Part shown: one piece after another, positions 43,818-52,683 of the stretch | Layout of the letters: the number at the start of each line of letters is the position of its first letter | Position numbering within the stretch: the first letter of the stretch is position 1 | From: Anaerosolibacter carboniphilus | GTDB taxonomy: Bacteria > Bacillota > Clostridia > Peptostreptococcales > Thermotaleaceae | Reading direction: 5' to 3' | DNA: 64,000 nucleotides | Assembly: GCF_014205875.1 (NCBI RefSeq) | Contig: NZ_JACHEN010000004.1 | Coordinates: forward strand, 124,001-188,000 | Made by a program: the position numbers and the translations under genes | Notes under the pieces: generated by a model | Databases searched by the model: none | The model's input: only the letters and a program-made list of their open reading frames with translations | What the model was told of the DNA's origin: nothing

Positions 43818-44101
43818 CTAACCACCTCCAACATTTTCACTTTATTCTATCTTCCCTCTCGTCTTCCTGTTTTTGGTTTGGCTCACCCCCTTTACCATCC
43901 CCCTGCTTCGCTCCACTTCGTTCCGCTCCGCTTATACTTTCCTCAAAAAGTATCTCTAGCATAGTAATATAGCTATTCTTTTGTAAGTTATTGACTTCTA
44001 TCTGACTTATAGGTTAACTTACTTCTAACTTATGCTGCCAATTTTAGATTATTGCATGTCCACTACAAAATTTTCTTCATTTTTTTAAAGGTTATCTCTA
44101 T
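43818..44101. other. Regulatory-looking region between divergent FtsK-like and HTH genes
   Basis: No gene is visible. It holds a minus-strand purine repeat of GAGCG/GAACGAAG-like units (43910-43935), two direct repeats ACTTCTA(TCTG)ACTTAT (43994-44010) and ACTTCTAACTTAT (44021-44033), and an 8-bp inverted repeat GTAAGTTA/TAACTTAC (43983-43990, 44015-44022). This could be an operator or replication/partition site. No promoter for the FtsK-like gene was clear. Confidence 0.45.
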
Positions 44102-44130
44102 TTGAATACGGAATAATATTCATGTATAGT
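44102..44130 (+). promoter_or_regulatory. Promoter of the HTH regulator
   Basis: TTGAAT, 17 nt, TATAGT. The spacer contains a GAATA/TATTC inverted repeat that might be an autoregulatory operator. Confidence 0.7.
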
Positions 44131-44154
44131 AGTTATAAAGGGGGTTTAGCTATT

Positions 44155-44367
44155 ATGTCAATATCATATAAAGGACTTAAAATACAGCTCGTTAAAAACG
44201 ATAGACAATTGCAAGATTTAGAAAATGATCTAGGTATTGCGTGGGCAACCATCTCTAAGATCAATAAAAACGAATACTTGACATTGAAGACATTGGAAAA
44301 AATAGCCACATATTTAAATTGTGATATAGGTGATTTAGTTTCTGTGGTAAAAGAAGTCAAAAAATAA
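44155..44367 (+). CDS. Small Cro/CI-family helix-turn-helix regulator
   Basis: About 70-aa single HTH domain protein. The helix-turn-helix is at about residues 15-50 (DLENDLGIAWATISKINKNEYLTLKTLEKIA). No C-terminal oligomerisation or peptidase domain. ATG 44155 is preferred, after GGGGG; an ATG at 44122 would lie inside the -10 region. It is the only plus-strand gene in the prophage part, divergent from the FtsK-like gene, which it may control. Confidence 0.82.
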   Translation: MSISYKGLKIQLVKNDRQLQDLENDLGIAWATISKINKNEYLTLKTLEKIATYLNCDIGDLVSVVKEVKK

Positions 44368-44393
44368 AAAAAGCCGGAGCACTAAGCCCCGGC
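44360..44393 (-). terminator. Strong terminator at the end of the phage late operon
   Basis: Minus-strand stem GCCGGGGC/GCTCCGGC with a 5-nt loop (44373-44393), followed by TTTTTTTATTTTTT. The holin stop codon lies inside it. It also faces the end of the HTH gene. Confidence 0.88.
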
Positions 44394-44678
44394 ATTATCT
44401 TTCTTGAATATCTCGAATGTATTCTTGATGTGTTCATAAAACCCTATGATGATCCAGCCTATCACGAATCCGATGATTGCTCCTGCAATGGATGCCTCGA
44501 TCAAGACCCACCCAAGGGTCCCAGCTGCAACCCATATCACCCATGGGATGATCTTATTATTTAAGGTTGTATGCTCCTTCAACATATACCCCAACACCCA
44601 AAGAGCTGCAAACATAAGCATCCATGGATTCTTAAGTACTTCCTGTAAAATGATAATGACATTATTTAACTCTTGCAT
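44382..44678 (-). CDS. Phage holin
   Basis: 98-aa protein with three hydrophobic segments (about residues 15-32, 42-58 and 62-82) and a short charged C-terminus. It lies at the end of the lysis module after the amidase and XhlA-like genes. It has the size and topology of a phage holin that opens the membrane for the amidase. Annotated by topology and position. Confidence 0.78.
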   Translation of the reverse strand: MQELNNVIIILQEVLKNPWMLMFAALWVLGYMLKEHTTLNNKIIPWVIWVAAGTLGWVLIEASIAGAIIGFVIGWIIIGFYEHIKNTFEIFKKDNAGA

Positions 44679-44689
44679 GTTATCTCCTC

Positions 44690-44911
44690 CTATTTATATT
44701 GTATTAATGCGGCGATTAGCCCCACAATAATAGCTCCAGCGATTGTCCGCCAGAGCCATTTTTGATTATCCTTAATCTCCGCAATATCTTTTTCATTTTG
44801 AATCGCTGTACTATGGGTCTGTTCAAGCTTTTCTCTCACACTGTTATAGCCATCAATTTTGGTTTCTAGCCTCACCAGTCTTTCTAATATTTGCTGCTGT
44901 ATAGGGTCCAT
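44690..44911 (-). CDS. XhlA-like (hemolysin XhlA family) lysis protein
   Basis: 73-aa protein with an N-terminal coiled coil (MDPIQQQILERLVRLETKI) and one C-terminal membrane helix (about residues 52-70), the layout of PBSX XhlA, which acts with a holin in lysis. 8 bp downstream of the amidase gene. Confidence 0.82.
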   Translation of the reverse strand: MDPIQQQILERLVRLETKIDGYNSVREKLEQTHSTAIQNEKDIAEIKDNQKWLWRTIAGAIIVGLIAALIQYK

Positions 44912-44918
44912 ATAGCAC

Positions 44919-45647
44919 CTACTTTCTTAATTGATTGATCCTTGCTGCCGCTTTTTCGATCATGATTGCTGCATATTCTCCTTTAACAACTTCACCTGGC
45001 ACCGCATTTTGTAACCAATAGTCGGGTGTTGTGGTGATTCCTTCCTGGATAAAAACATCGAGTGCCTTTTCTAAGGCCGTTTTCTCCTTTTGAGGTGCCT
45101 TATATGGATGCCCTATATGCTGACAGAAAGCTTTTACAACGGCCTCTGCATACTCTTGCCAATGCTCCAGTAACCGTTGTGTATCATTCGCATTGTCAGC
45201 GAAGCCATACTCCACAATTACTGTTTGTACGTTGCCTGTCTCTCGGTGCATGAAATAATAATCCTTTGACGGGTTAGAAGGAAGGGTTCTGGTAAATACC
45301 CTTCTCTTTTTCTGGCCAGCTGCAGCAATGGCATCTAAAATCCCATTCGCCAATTTTCCGTCCCCATAAATACTGTAAATAGTCTCTGCTCCTTCGCCGC
45401 CTCCAGCATTAATATGGTTTGAGATACAGTACTTTGCCCCTGACGCTTTTACAAGGTTGGTTCTCTGTCCGGATGTAAGGGTGATATCTGTTGCTCTTGT
45501 GAGGCTGACGGATATGCCTAGTTCTTTGAATCTTCGCTCCTGATACTGTGATATCTGTAATACTAAATCTTTTTCTTTCCAGTATTGGTTTGTGCCTCCT
45601 CCTGGATCTGCTCCGCCATGACCAGGATCTATAATAATCGTCGACAT
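44919..45647 (-). CDS. Phage endolysin, N-acetylmuramoyl-L-alanine amidase (Amidase_3)
   Basis: 242-aa zinc amidase. It has an N-terminal Amidase_3 domain with IIIDPGHGGADPGG (first Zn His), a Glu on the KEKD segment, SNHINAGGGEG (second His) and catalytic Glu in VEYGFADN. The C-terminal part (about 185-242) is a wall-binding-type tail with EKALDVFIQEGITTTPDYW. No signal peptide, as expected for a holin-dependent endolysin. Confidence 0.93.
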   Translation of the reverse strand: MSTIIIDPGHGGADPGGGTNQYWKEKDLVLQISQYQERRFKELGISVSLTRATDITLTSGQRTNLVKASGAKYCISNHINAGGGEGAETIYSIYGDGKLANGILDAIAAAGQKKRRVFTRTLPSNPSKDYYFMHRETGNVQTVIVEYGFADNANDTQRLLEHWQEYAEAVVKAFCQHIGHPYKAPQKEKTALEKALDVFIQEGITTTPDYWLQNAVPGEVVKGEYAAIMIEKAAARINQLRK

Positions 45648-45702
45648 GGTTCCTCTCTCCTTTCAGACATAAAAATAACACCCTCAGGTGTCTATGTCAC
45701 AA

Positions 45703-45768
45703 CTATTCTGTAAATAGTTTCGCTACTGCATCTCTAATTTTCTTCAACATTTCCAGTAGAGCTGCCAT
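45703..45768 (-). CDS. Possible 21-aa peptide
   Basis: MAALLEMLKKIRDAVAKLFTE, a short amphipathic helix with a GGAG/TGGAGA site upstream. It overlaps the preceding 33-aa frame in another register. Could be real or chance. Confidence 0.25.
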   Translation of the reverse strand: MAALLEMLKKIRDAVAKLFTE

Positions 45769-45835
45769 TCTCCATCATCTCCTTTGCTTTATTTTTAATT
45801 TCTGCAAGCTTTTGAAGCATCTCTTCTTTTGTCAT
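45734..45835 (-). CDS. Small phage protein (33 aa)
   Basis: Short helical peptide beginning MTKEEMLQKLAEIKNK, whose ATG overlaps the stop of the preceding phage gene (translational coupling). Similar tiny genes occur between the tail fibre and lysis genes in Firmicute myoviruses. No XkdX signature, so I leave it unnamed. Confidence 0.45.
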   Translation of the reverse strand: MTKEEMLQKLAEIKNKAKEMMENGSSTGNVEEN

Positions 45836-46140
45836 TATTCAATACCCCCTAGTAAGATTGCTTCTATGATTGTTGTCAAATCATATATACTTTGAGCAAG
45901 TATATTTTTCTCTAGTTTTAATTGCTCTATCTCAGATAGTGGTTGAGGTAATGGTGTAGGATCATGGGCATCTATGATCTGTTGTACTGCTTCTATATTT
46001 TCCTCATCATCTATAAATACACTATTATCTCGTATTGTACTGGTCCCATCTTCACAAAGTGGATTGATCAAGCCTTGTGCTAATAATTCGTCCATTAACT
46101 TACTTGAATTTACTTCTTTTGTGATTTCTAGTTTTATCAT
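45835..46140 (-). CDS. Small phage protein after the tail fibre
   Basis: About 101-aa protein, MIKLEITKEVNSSKL at the start, an acidic middle and a helical C-terminus with PTPLPQPLSEIEQLKLEKN. Proteins of this size and position (XkdW-like) are common in Firmicute phages, some being fibre-assembly aids. Start at ATG 46140 after GGAGGTGA. It overlaps the fibre gene stop by 4 nt. Confidence 0.6.
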   Translation of the reverse strand: MIKLEITKEVNSSKLMDELLAQGLINPLCEDGTSTIRDNSVFIDDEENIEAVQQIIDAHDPTPLPQPLSEIEQLKLEKNILAQSIYDLTTIIEAILLGGIE

Positions 46141-48830
46141 TCGGTCACCTCCAATGAAAACCACGTGGCGCTATCACTCAGCACGTTTAATGCCCCGCCA
46201 GACCTTTGTCTTACTTGCACTTCGAAATAATCACCCGCTACCACGTCTACTATGGATGAAACAACATTTTGTCTTACATCTCCGACATCTGTAGACGGTC
46301 CAAACTGACTATATGGCATACCTTCAAAAGACACACCATTTTTTAATACTCTTAATAATCTATAACCTGCGGTACTTGTTGCCCATACAACGCAAGCAGA
46401 CACCCGTATTTTTGATACGCCTTGCGGTATCACAAGTTTTGTAGGGCTGTAGATATTCCAAAAATCATTTGTATCATAGCCTTCACTAGCAAACGATAGA
46501 ATAGTTAGCGTATCATTCGGAATACTTTGGTTGCTAGATAATTTCACTCTAGCCCCTTTATGCTTCATATTTTTAACAATAGCAGGTATGTCCCCTATCT
46601 GCCTTACAGCCTGTTTCTGTAGGTTTTTAACAGTCTCCTGTGCCATTTCGTGGGCGGTTCTAAGGTTCTCGGCGTGTGTGCCTGTGCCTTCGAATAGTTG
46701 GCAATTATATTCTTCGGGTAGGACTTCGTATAGTACCCAGTATTCTGCACCGACTCTATCTAAAGAATCATAGGTTGTTTGTGTAATATAGCACCTTACT
46801 ACTCCCCCATATGCCGTGGATACATATAGAAATATCCAATTTTGGGTATCATCGGTCATTACTCCATCTTTTACTCGAATAACCTTTAATATATTTTTAG
46901 GTTTATTTTTAAGCTGGGAAGATAAACCTGCATAATTAATATGGTAATATCCAGAATTTAAAGCAGGATTTACTTTTTCATACACCAACCCACTAGATAC
47001 AGCTATCGTGTTAATACCTTCTGAAAGCGTCGGCAATTCACAGATAGAAGGAATGTTAATTATTTCTTCCACTGGTTGGGCTAGGGCGTAGTATAGGGTG
47101 TAAGGTTGCCAATAATTATTTATAGGGGCTTGCGTAGTTGGTAAAGTAGTGGTTCCTCCTGTTAATGCACCATCTGATTCTCTTCTGTAAGCCCATGCCT
47201 TTGTACCTGTGCCGTTATACGGTACGGTACCATTAGGATTAGCTGCACTATCATACATCTTCCAACCCATGAAAAACGCCTTTATCTCGTCGGCTGTAGG
47301 GGTATAAGATTCGCCCCAGCCTGTGTCTGTGTCTGCTACGGTAATATTTAAGTAAGACCCATACCCGTGCATATCAGCTTTATCCCATGTCGAAGTAAAA
47401 CCAAGTAGAATCGCTCCGTTATACTTAGTAATCAATAAATTATTATCGAATAAGTTAAATGTATTTGGTATCGATACTCGCTTAAATCCAGCATAATCAG
47501 CACTGAACGACCATGTAAGACTACCATCTAAAATCAATTTTTCGACTTTCTTGATCTTCTTAAATACACCATTTTCATACTTCAATTTGTCAACGTAGCT
47601 GCCTATTTTCCCTAGCATCGTGGGGACGATTGTCTTAGTCCCTCGGAATGGTTCGTATGTCGTGGCGGTTGTTCCTTCTTCAATTTGAAGATTTGCATTT
47701 AATTTAAACTCCGTTAAGTCTATGGTGGCAGAATCTAATCTTGACACCCAGTAGCGTATAAGCCTGCAATTTTGCGGTGTTGTAAAAACTTGGTCACTTA
47801 CTACCGAATACCCTATATAGTTTCTATCTTTGTCATAGTAAAATATAGCAGGAAAACGATAAGCAGAGTTGATGCTCTTTATATATTGAGTATTAGGCTT
47901 TACTGGAATAAAGCTACGACCACGTACGTAAGTGCTATCACTAAATTCTACCCCATTTGCTGTACTTATCCCGCCATTCTGAATATCATTTATATCTATC
48001 AAATTTTTCCCTGCTATATCAATTACAGGGTTCAGCGTTGGTTGGGCAGAATTGACGTAAGGGTATTTCTCTAATAGTTGATCTACCGTCATATTGTTGT
48101 ATTCGTCTGCGGTTATTTCAATTAACATAACGCCATCTATGATATGCTTGTTACCTATGGCACCAGGGATTCCATGAATATACGGATAAATTGAAGTTTC
48201 TGTTCCTAGATCTGTAGGTGATAACTTTAATCCGGCCCTTTTAAAATCAGTCGTACTTAACTGGAAACCAACATTTTTTATTCCTGTTGACGTTGCACTA
48301 CCTTTAGTAGCATATAAATCTAATGAAGTATAATTTACATTCTTTGCATACGCACTTAGGAAGTAATATTTAGAATTACTTATTTGAAATGGTGACGCCG
48401 CTCTAATAGCTGTGGCGCTCGCTGTGGCACTGGTTACCTCAATACCATAAGTGCCGAACACCTTACTTCCACTAGTCAAGGCTCTAGTTGCATTAGCCAC
48501 TGCCCATTTACTTATATCCTCACAATCCCCATCCCTACCTAAAAGGTTCACCACCATATTCCCATTCAATTCAAAATTCAAGCCACTGGCTATCTTTGCC
48601 ATGATGGCCTGTACTCGTTTGTCCCAGGTATTAAGGATTATAGTCGCTGGACCAGGCCTTTCTACAACCTCAGAATCGAAATCTTCTCGAAGCGCACTGA
48701 TAGAGTCTGCATTTTCTTTGATCTTAGCTTCTGTTTTTCGGTTATCCTCATTATAATCCTCTCTCATTGGATACTCGTTACCCTGCCACTGGTTTAACCC
48801 TACATATTGAGTCTTATTTTGACTTGGCAT
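46137..48830 (-). CDS. Large tail fibre / receptor-binding protein
   Basis: 897-aa protein at the end of the tail module. The N-terminal 80 residues resemble the baseplate-attaching part of other tail fibres, with a short coiled coil (MREDYNEDNRKTEAKIKEN). The long middle is beta-rich with several repeated carbohydrate-binding-like patches (PTLNPVIDIAGKNLIDI, SYSVVSDQVFTT). The C-terminal part has DTLTILSFASEGYD and beta-strand repeats. Domains of this type bind host surface polymers. The receptor is unknown. Confidence 0.78.
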   Translation of the reverse strand: MPSQNKTQYVGLNQWQGNEYPMREDYNEDNRKTEAKIKENADSISALREDFDSEVVERPGPATIILNTWDKRVQAIMAKIASGLNFELNGNMVVNLLGRDGDCEDISKWAVANATRALTSGSKVFGTYGIEVTSATASATAIRAASPFQISNSKYYFLSAYAKNVNYTSLDLYATKGSATSTGIKNVGFQLSTTDFKRAGLKLSPTDLGTETSIYPYIHGIPGAIGNKHIIDGVMLIEITADEYNNMTVDQLLEKYPYVNSAQPTLNPVIDIAGKNLIDINDIQNGGISTANGVEFSDSTYVRGRSFIPVKPNTQYIKSINSAYRFPAIFYYDKDRNYIGYSVVSDQVFTTPQNCRLIRYWVSRLDSATIDLTEFKLNANLQIEEGTTATTYEPFRGTKTIVPTMLGKIGSYVDKLKYENGVFKKIKKVEKLILDGSLTWSFSADYAGFKRVSIPNTFNLFDNNLLITKYNGAILLGFTSTWDKADMHGYGSYLNITVADTDTGWGESYTPTADEIKAFFMGWKMYDSAANPNGTVPYNGTGTKAWAYRRESDGALTGGTTTLPTTQAPINNYWQPYTLYYALAQPVEEIINIPSICELPTLSEGINTIAVSSGLVYEKVNPALNSGYYHINYAGLSSQLKNKPKNILKVIRVKDGVMTDDTQNWIFLYVSTAYGGVVRCYITQTTYDSLDRVGAEYWVLYEVLPEEYNCQLFEGTGTHAENLRTAHEMAQETVKNLQKQAVRQIGDIPAIVKNMKHKGARVKLSSNQSIPNDTLTILSFASEGYDTNDFWNIYSPTKLVIPQGVSKIRVSACVVWATSTAGYRLLRVLKNGVSFEGMPYSQFGPSTDVGDVRQNVVSSIVDVVAGDYFEVQVRQRSGGALNVLSDSATWFSLEVTE

Positions 48831-48840
48831 TTAACCACCT

Positions 48841-49401
48841 CTATTCCTGATAAGTTTCTCTTTGATCCCATGTCAAATTCAATGCATCCCACTCATCCCA
48901 GGTCTTGTTGTATGCATCGAATTGATCCCATGTTAGATAAATAAAATAGAAAAGTAGGGCTAAATGGGCAGGCTTGATATCTTCTAGCGTTGCCTTTACC
49001 ACTTCTATTTCGTCAGGGATCCCTAACACATCGTTAAATGTCACCTTGATCTTGCCACTGGAGAGCTCCACATCTACATTCCCATTGGTCCATGCATCGA
49101 CTACACTTTTTATTTTTTCGGCATCGATCTTGCCCTCTCCCCGGAGCTTTGCCTTGATCAAGCTTCTCCTATTGGCTAAGGATCTGCTGTAATCAATCTT
49201 AATGCCCAGTTGTTTTTCCCATATATCAAGGCCCCAGGTTGCCGTATCAATAAAATACTGCTTGTATAAATCTTCTAAAGTGCTATCGATAGAATCAAAA
49301 TCCTCTCCAGCTGACTTCATGATCTCATTTACCACAGGATCCTGACGCACAATTTTGTGCAAATGTTTAATTAGTTCATTCCTAGACAATGGTAACACCA
49401 C
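48841..49401 (-). CDS. Baseplate protein, YmfQ/DUF2313 (Mu gp48-like)
   Basis: 186-aa tail protein of the DUF2313 family, PBSX XkdU counterpart. It has the IKSAGEDFDSIDSTLEDLYKQYFIDTATWGLDIWEKQLGI pattern (in pieces, residues 23-65) characteristic of the family. C-terminal Trp/Asp/Tyr-rich repeats (LTWDQFDAYNKTWDEWDALN) are unusual. It overlaps the baseplate J gene by 20 nt. Confidence 0.85.
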   Translation of the reverse strand: MVLPLSRNELIKHLHKIVRQDPVVNEIMKSAGEDFDSIDSTLEDLYKQYFIDTATWGLDIWEKQLGIKIDYSRSLANRRSLIKAKLRGEGKIDAEKIKSVVDAWTNGNVDVELSSGKIKVTFNDVLGIPDEIEVVKATLEDIKPAHLALLFYFIYLTWDQFDAYNKTWDEWDALNLTWDQRETYQE

Positions 49402-50446
49402 CTAATATGGCAACTTCCTTGACTCCTATTGGAATGTTATCCGACTGTCCATTCACAACCAAATCACTGTAATCCTCAACCCCTTCACTATCCAGGATCA
49501 CGCTCCCAAGCTTTGCATAGGATATGAAATCTCTTTTGAAGGCAATCTCTTTAAGATATCCATCCACGGCATTTTCGATATTCGTCTGTACCTCTTCCAA
49601 TCCATAGCCGGAAAGCAGCGTAACCGACAGGCTAATATTAATGGGCTTTTCTATTGCTGAAATCGCATAGCAATAGGCCCCTATAGGCGCAGCTCCTTCA
49701 CCTTTACCCAATGATCCTGGGTCTATATAATTCTGAACTGCCTCGATGAGACTTTCACTTGTCGGTTGCTTGTTGCTGTCAATGATGACGATCTCCACGG
49801 TATTATCTCCTCGCTCTAGTGGAAACACCTTGGCATCTCCAACCCCTGCAATTTCTTTCGCCCATTGCAAATAGTGCCATTTGTTCCCACTGGTAGCAGG
49901 AGTTTTAAGGGCCAGGTAATACCGCTCCCTAAGGCTGGTATCTGTCTCGGCCTCATAGCCGTCATGGGTAGCCCCTGTATTGTTGACAGAGGTAATCCCC
50001 GATAAGGTTACAGGCATTTGGATGATTTGATTTGCTGGCACATTCCCAACGTCTCCGGCCACCAGGGCCTCAATATTTACGACTCCAGTATTTAAAATCG
50101 TCTTGGTTTCTATGGCTCTGAACTGAATACCGCTTGGAGTCTCAAATAAATCACCAATGTTAATCGTCCCATTACCGTTTATCATTAATTGACCCTTCGC
50201 CTTGGTAGCTTGCTTTCGGGTGATTCCTTTTCGTTGGGAGACAAACCTCTCCAGCTCACTACCGGTTAATTTATCCACGTCAACTTTCTCTGCCAATAGA
50301 TTCATATTTTGATATATCTTTTCTCCCTCAATCGCAAAGGACCTCAATATGTCCCATATGGGATAGCCTTGGGTCTTGTCATATGAATCATCGATGTTTG
50401 CCAGGAGCTCATCATGGATGTTATCCCGTGTTTTATCTTCAAACAT
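49382..50446 (-). CDS. Baseplate J/gp47 family protein (XkdT-like)
   Basis: 354-aa wedge component of a contractile-tail baseplate (P2 gpJ, Mu gp47, PBSX XkdT relation). Shows DVDKLTGSELERFVSQRKGI near residue 55, a central GTINIGDLFETPSGI and VEIVIIDSNKQPTSESLIEAVQNYID. Length fits. Overlaps the DUF2634 gene start by 8 nt. Confidence 0.88.
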   Translation of the reverse strand: MFEDKTRDNIHDELLANIDDSYDKTQGYPIWDILRSFAIEGEKIYQNMNLLAEKVDVDKLTGSELERFVSQRKGITRKQATKAKGQLMINGNGTINIGDLFETPSGIQFRAIETKTILNTGVVNIEALVAGDVGNVPANQIIQMPVTLSGITSVNNTGATHDGYEAETDTSLRERYYLALKTPATSGNKWHYLQWAKEIAGVGDAKVFPLERGDNTVEIVIIDSNKQPTSESLIEAVQNYIDPGSLGKGEGAAPIGAYCYAISAIEKPINISLSVTLLSGYGLEEVQTNIENAVDGYLKEIAFKRDFISYAKLGSVILDSEGVEDYSDLVVNGQSDNIPIGVKEVAILGGVTIV

Positions 50447-50888
50447 TCATTGTCACCTCCATTGGCAGCGAATTTCCATTGATCAACAATACGTCAAAGC
50501 TAATGATAATCTGATTGCTGTTTCTTTCAGTGGTAAAATTCTCAATGCGTTCGATATGGGGATGCATGATAATTTTTTCGGATATCTGCCTCTTAACCTC
50601 TGAATTAATCACCCCCACAGGAATATCCCTGCGGCCTATAAACTTAATGATCTCAAGGCCGAAATCTGTATCTTTATATATCTCAAATTTTTCAAGCTCT
50701 GTTCGGATAAGTTGCTCCACCCACATCATGATTTTTTGTTCATAGGTAGCTTCAACCATCTTTCCATCGTTAAGAACGTATTTCTTTTCGTTGAAGTCAA
50801 ATAAAAATACTCTACCTAGCTCTTTTACGTTGCTGTCACTTGGCAGAGTATTGCTTGTATCTATATTAAACTTTGGAAATATAGCCAT
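50439..50888 (-). CDS. DUF2634 baseplate protein (XkdS-like)
   Basis: 149-aa protein of the DUF2634 family, the gp25-like baseplate wedge of Firmicute myoviruses. EQKIMMWVEQLIRTELEKFEIY and a KRQISEKIIMHPHIERIENF segment are visible. 1-bp gap after the DUF2577 gene. Confidence 0.82.
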   Translation of the reverse strand: MAIFPKFNIDTSNTLPSDSNVKELGRVFLFDFNEKKYVLNDGKMVEATYEQKIMMWVEQLIRTELEKFEIYKDTDFGLEIIKFIGRRDIPVGVINSEVKRQISEKIIMHPHIERIENFTTERNSNQIIISFDVLLINGNSLPMEVTMNV

Positions 50889-50889
50889 T

Positions 50890-51273
50890 CTATCCCACCT
50901 TATCTATTAAAAAGTAGGTTTGATCCGTGGATGCAGGAATCAAAATTACCTGGTCCCCGATCTTTAATGTATCCTTCAACGTTATCTCGCCCTCATGATC
51001 CAGCGACTCCAGGACTGTATAGGTATCGTACGTTTCCGGCGGTGGTGTTTTCGTCACAATGTCACCGCTGCTGGTGCTTGAAAATTCCCGTTTATATCCG
51101 CTCAGTACATGAGCTGCAATAATCAGATGATCCATGGTTAAGATGATCTCATCTCCAAGTCTCACCCGTGTATTGGGCGGCGGTGAAAGTACGACCCCAA
51201 CCTGAGGGCCCGAATAACCCTTGTTATCTCTGTCTTTGAACATTCCAGCAAATTCTACATCCCAACTCTCCAT
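50890..51273 (-). CDS. DUF2577 tail protein (XkdR-like)
   Basis: 127-aa protein of the DUF2577 family, a small beta-rich baseplate/tail hub component next to XkdQ. PQVGVVLSPPPNTRVRLGDEI and a C-terminal IGDQVILIPASTDQTYFLIDKVG are typical. Its start codon overlaps the XkdQ-like stop. Confidence 0.82.
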   Translation of the reverse strand: MESWDVEFAGMFKDRDNKGYSGPQVGVVLSPPPNTRVRLGDEIILTMDHLIIAAHVLSGYKREFSSTSSGDIVTKTPPPETYDTYTVLESLDHEGEITLKDTLKIGDQVILIPASTDQTYFLIDKVG

Positions 51274-52259
51274 TACTCCACCCCTAACGTAACACTAACC
51301 TTATGAATACCGTTGCTTACTGTGTGATTGTCTGATTTGATCACATATCTCCCAACGATTCCAGTTGTCGTTTCATTAAATTCTAAAATTCTTCCTGCCC
51401 GGATTTCATCATGCCCAAGCAACTCTAAGCTTACGTCTTCTTGTACTCGATTCAACTCAGAAAGATTGTTTTTCGCAATATTTCTGGCTTGGGCCTCGTT
51501 CTTTTTGTCAACGATGATGACTTCCTGCATGCTCCCATACTTCCCAATATTGACATCATCCTGTATGGATGCAAGGATTTTCGTTGATTTTTCCTCATCG
51601 GATACCACGATAACCTTGTTTTTCATCTCTTCTATGCTCGTTTTTCTGCTTGGCCTACTAATTGCAGATGTTACAGGAAAGGGGGCCGTATTGCTGCTCA
51701 ATCGTGCCATAGGATTAATAAGTAAATCCAACTGCTTCTCAATATGTAAGGTATCAATTCTCATTTCCATTCGGTACTTAAGCCCTGTCTCATTGGTTAC
51801 CTGCTCTAAAATATCCTTTAGGATATCGCTGATTGGCTGATCCTTATATATCTTCGTGATTGAAGTGGCTATTTTGGCAATGCTATGTTTGATTTCAAAT
51901 CGATCCAGCAGCTTTTTTATGGCATCACTGGCACTAATTTTATTGAACTGAATCACCGTTTCATTTTTATTCAAGTACCATGCATAATCAAAACATGTGA
52001 ACTTCTTTCCAAACCTTTCATTTGGCTCTTGACTGACAATGACAAATCGATGAAGTTCTTTCATGTCGTTGGCTAGAATGATATGATCCCCCAGCGTCAG
52101 TATATCTGAGTTTTGAAAATACTGGCTGTCGTTATAGGCATAATCAAATCCAAGCTCAACACCTAAGCTATCGATATTACTTGACCAGGATAGATTACCC
52201 ACCAGCTCAGTGATATCCTTAGGCTGATTGTTTTTATATACGAATAATTGATGGGCCAT
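51273..52259 (-). CDS. XkdQ/YqbQ-like tail hub protein
   Basis: 328-aa protein related to PBSX XkdQ and the gpD/late-control family that forms the tail hub. It has an N-terminal LSWSSNIDSLGVELGFDYAY, a middle GDHIILANDMKELHRF and a C-terminal GRYVIKSDNHTVSNGIHKVSV. Lies between the XkdP-like and DUF2577 genes. Confidence 0.85.
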   Translation of the reverse strand: MAHQLFVYKNNQPKDITELVGNLSWSSNIDSLGVELGFDYAYNDSQYFQNSDILTLGDHIILANDMKELHRFVIVSQEPNERFGKKFTCFDYAWYLNKNETVIQFNKISASDAIKKLLDRFEIKHSIAKIATSITKIYKDQPISDILKDILEQVTNETGLKYRMEMRIDTLHIEKQLDLLINPMARLSSNTAPFPVTSAISRPSRKTSIEEMKNKVIVVSDEEKSTKILASIQDDVNIGKYGSMQEVIIVDKKNEAQARNIAKNNLSELNRVQEDVSLELLGHDEIRAGRILEFNETTTGIVGRYVIKSDNHTVSNGIHKVSVTLGVE

Positions 52260-52673
52260 TTATTTCACCTCAACAAATCGAAATTCTTTAATTTCTAAGG
52301 TGTATTGAATGTCTCCTATTCGATCCAGCCCATAGGTGAAATTCTCCACTGTGCATGGCATATTCAACACTTCTTTTCCTGCTTTATCCGTGATGATAAT
52401 TCGAATAGGCACCCTTTTATCAGACCACTTATTTAAGAAATTCACATAGTCCCATCCGTTCCTTTTGTCCTTAACGAATGGATAGTTCTTCATAGGAAAA
52501 AAGGATTGAATAGACAACGTCCTCAACCCTTTTAATCCTAATAAATTTATGGTCCCCATCTGTATTGTCTCAAACTCCTCATTCTTCCTCGGTGAACTTA
52601 TTTCTAAGCTAGGGGGTACCACAGGAAGTTTAATAGATTCTTCAAAATTATTGGCAGAAAATACAATGTCCAT
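52260..52673 (-). CDS. XkdP-like tail protein without LysM
   Basis: 137-aa protein matching the N-terminal part of XkdP-type tail proteins: IKLPVVPPSLEISSPRKNEEFETI at the start and a GDIQYTLEIKEFRFV strand at the end. Many homologues carry a C-terminal LysM domain, which is absent here. Sits between the tape measure and the hub gene. Confidence 0.78.
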   Translation of the reverse strand: MDIVFSANNFEESIKLPVVPPSLEISSPRKNEEFETIQMGTINLLGLKGLRTLSIQSFFPMKNYPFVKDKRNGWDYVNFLNKWSDKRVPIRIIITDKAGKEVLNMPCTVENFTYGLDRIGDIQYTLEIKEFRFVEVK

Positions 52674-52683
52674 TTCTCATCAC

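Noticed and set aside
46531..48756. Several plus-strand frames inside the tail fibre gene
   Set aside because: They are shadows of the large minus-strand gene, lacking ribosome sites and family features.
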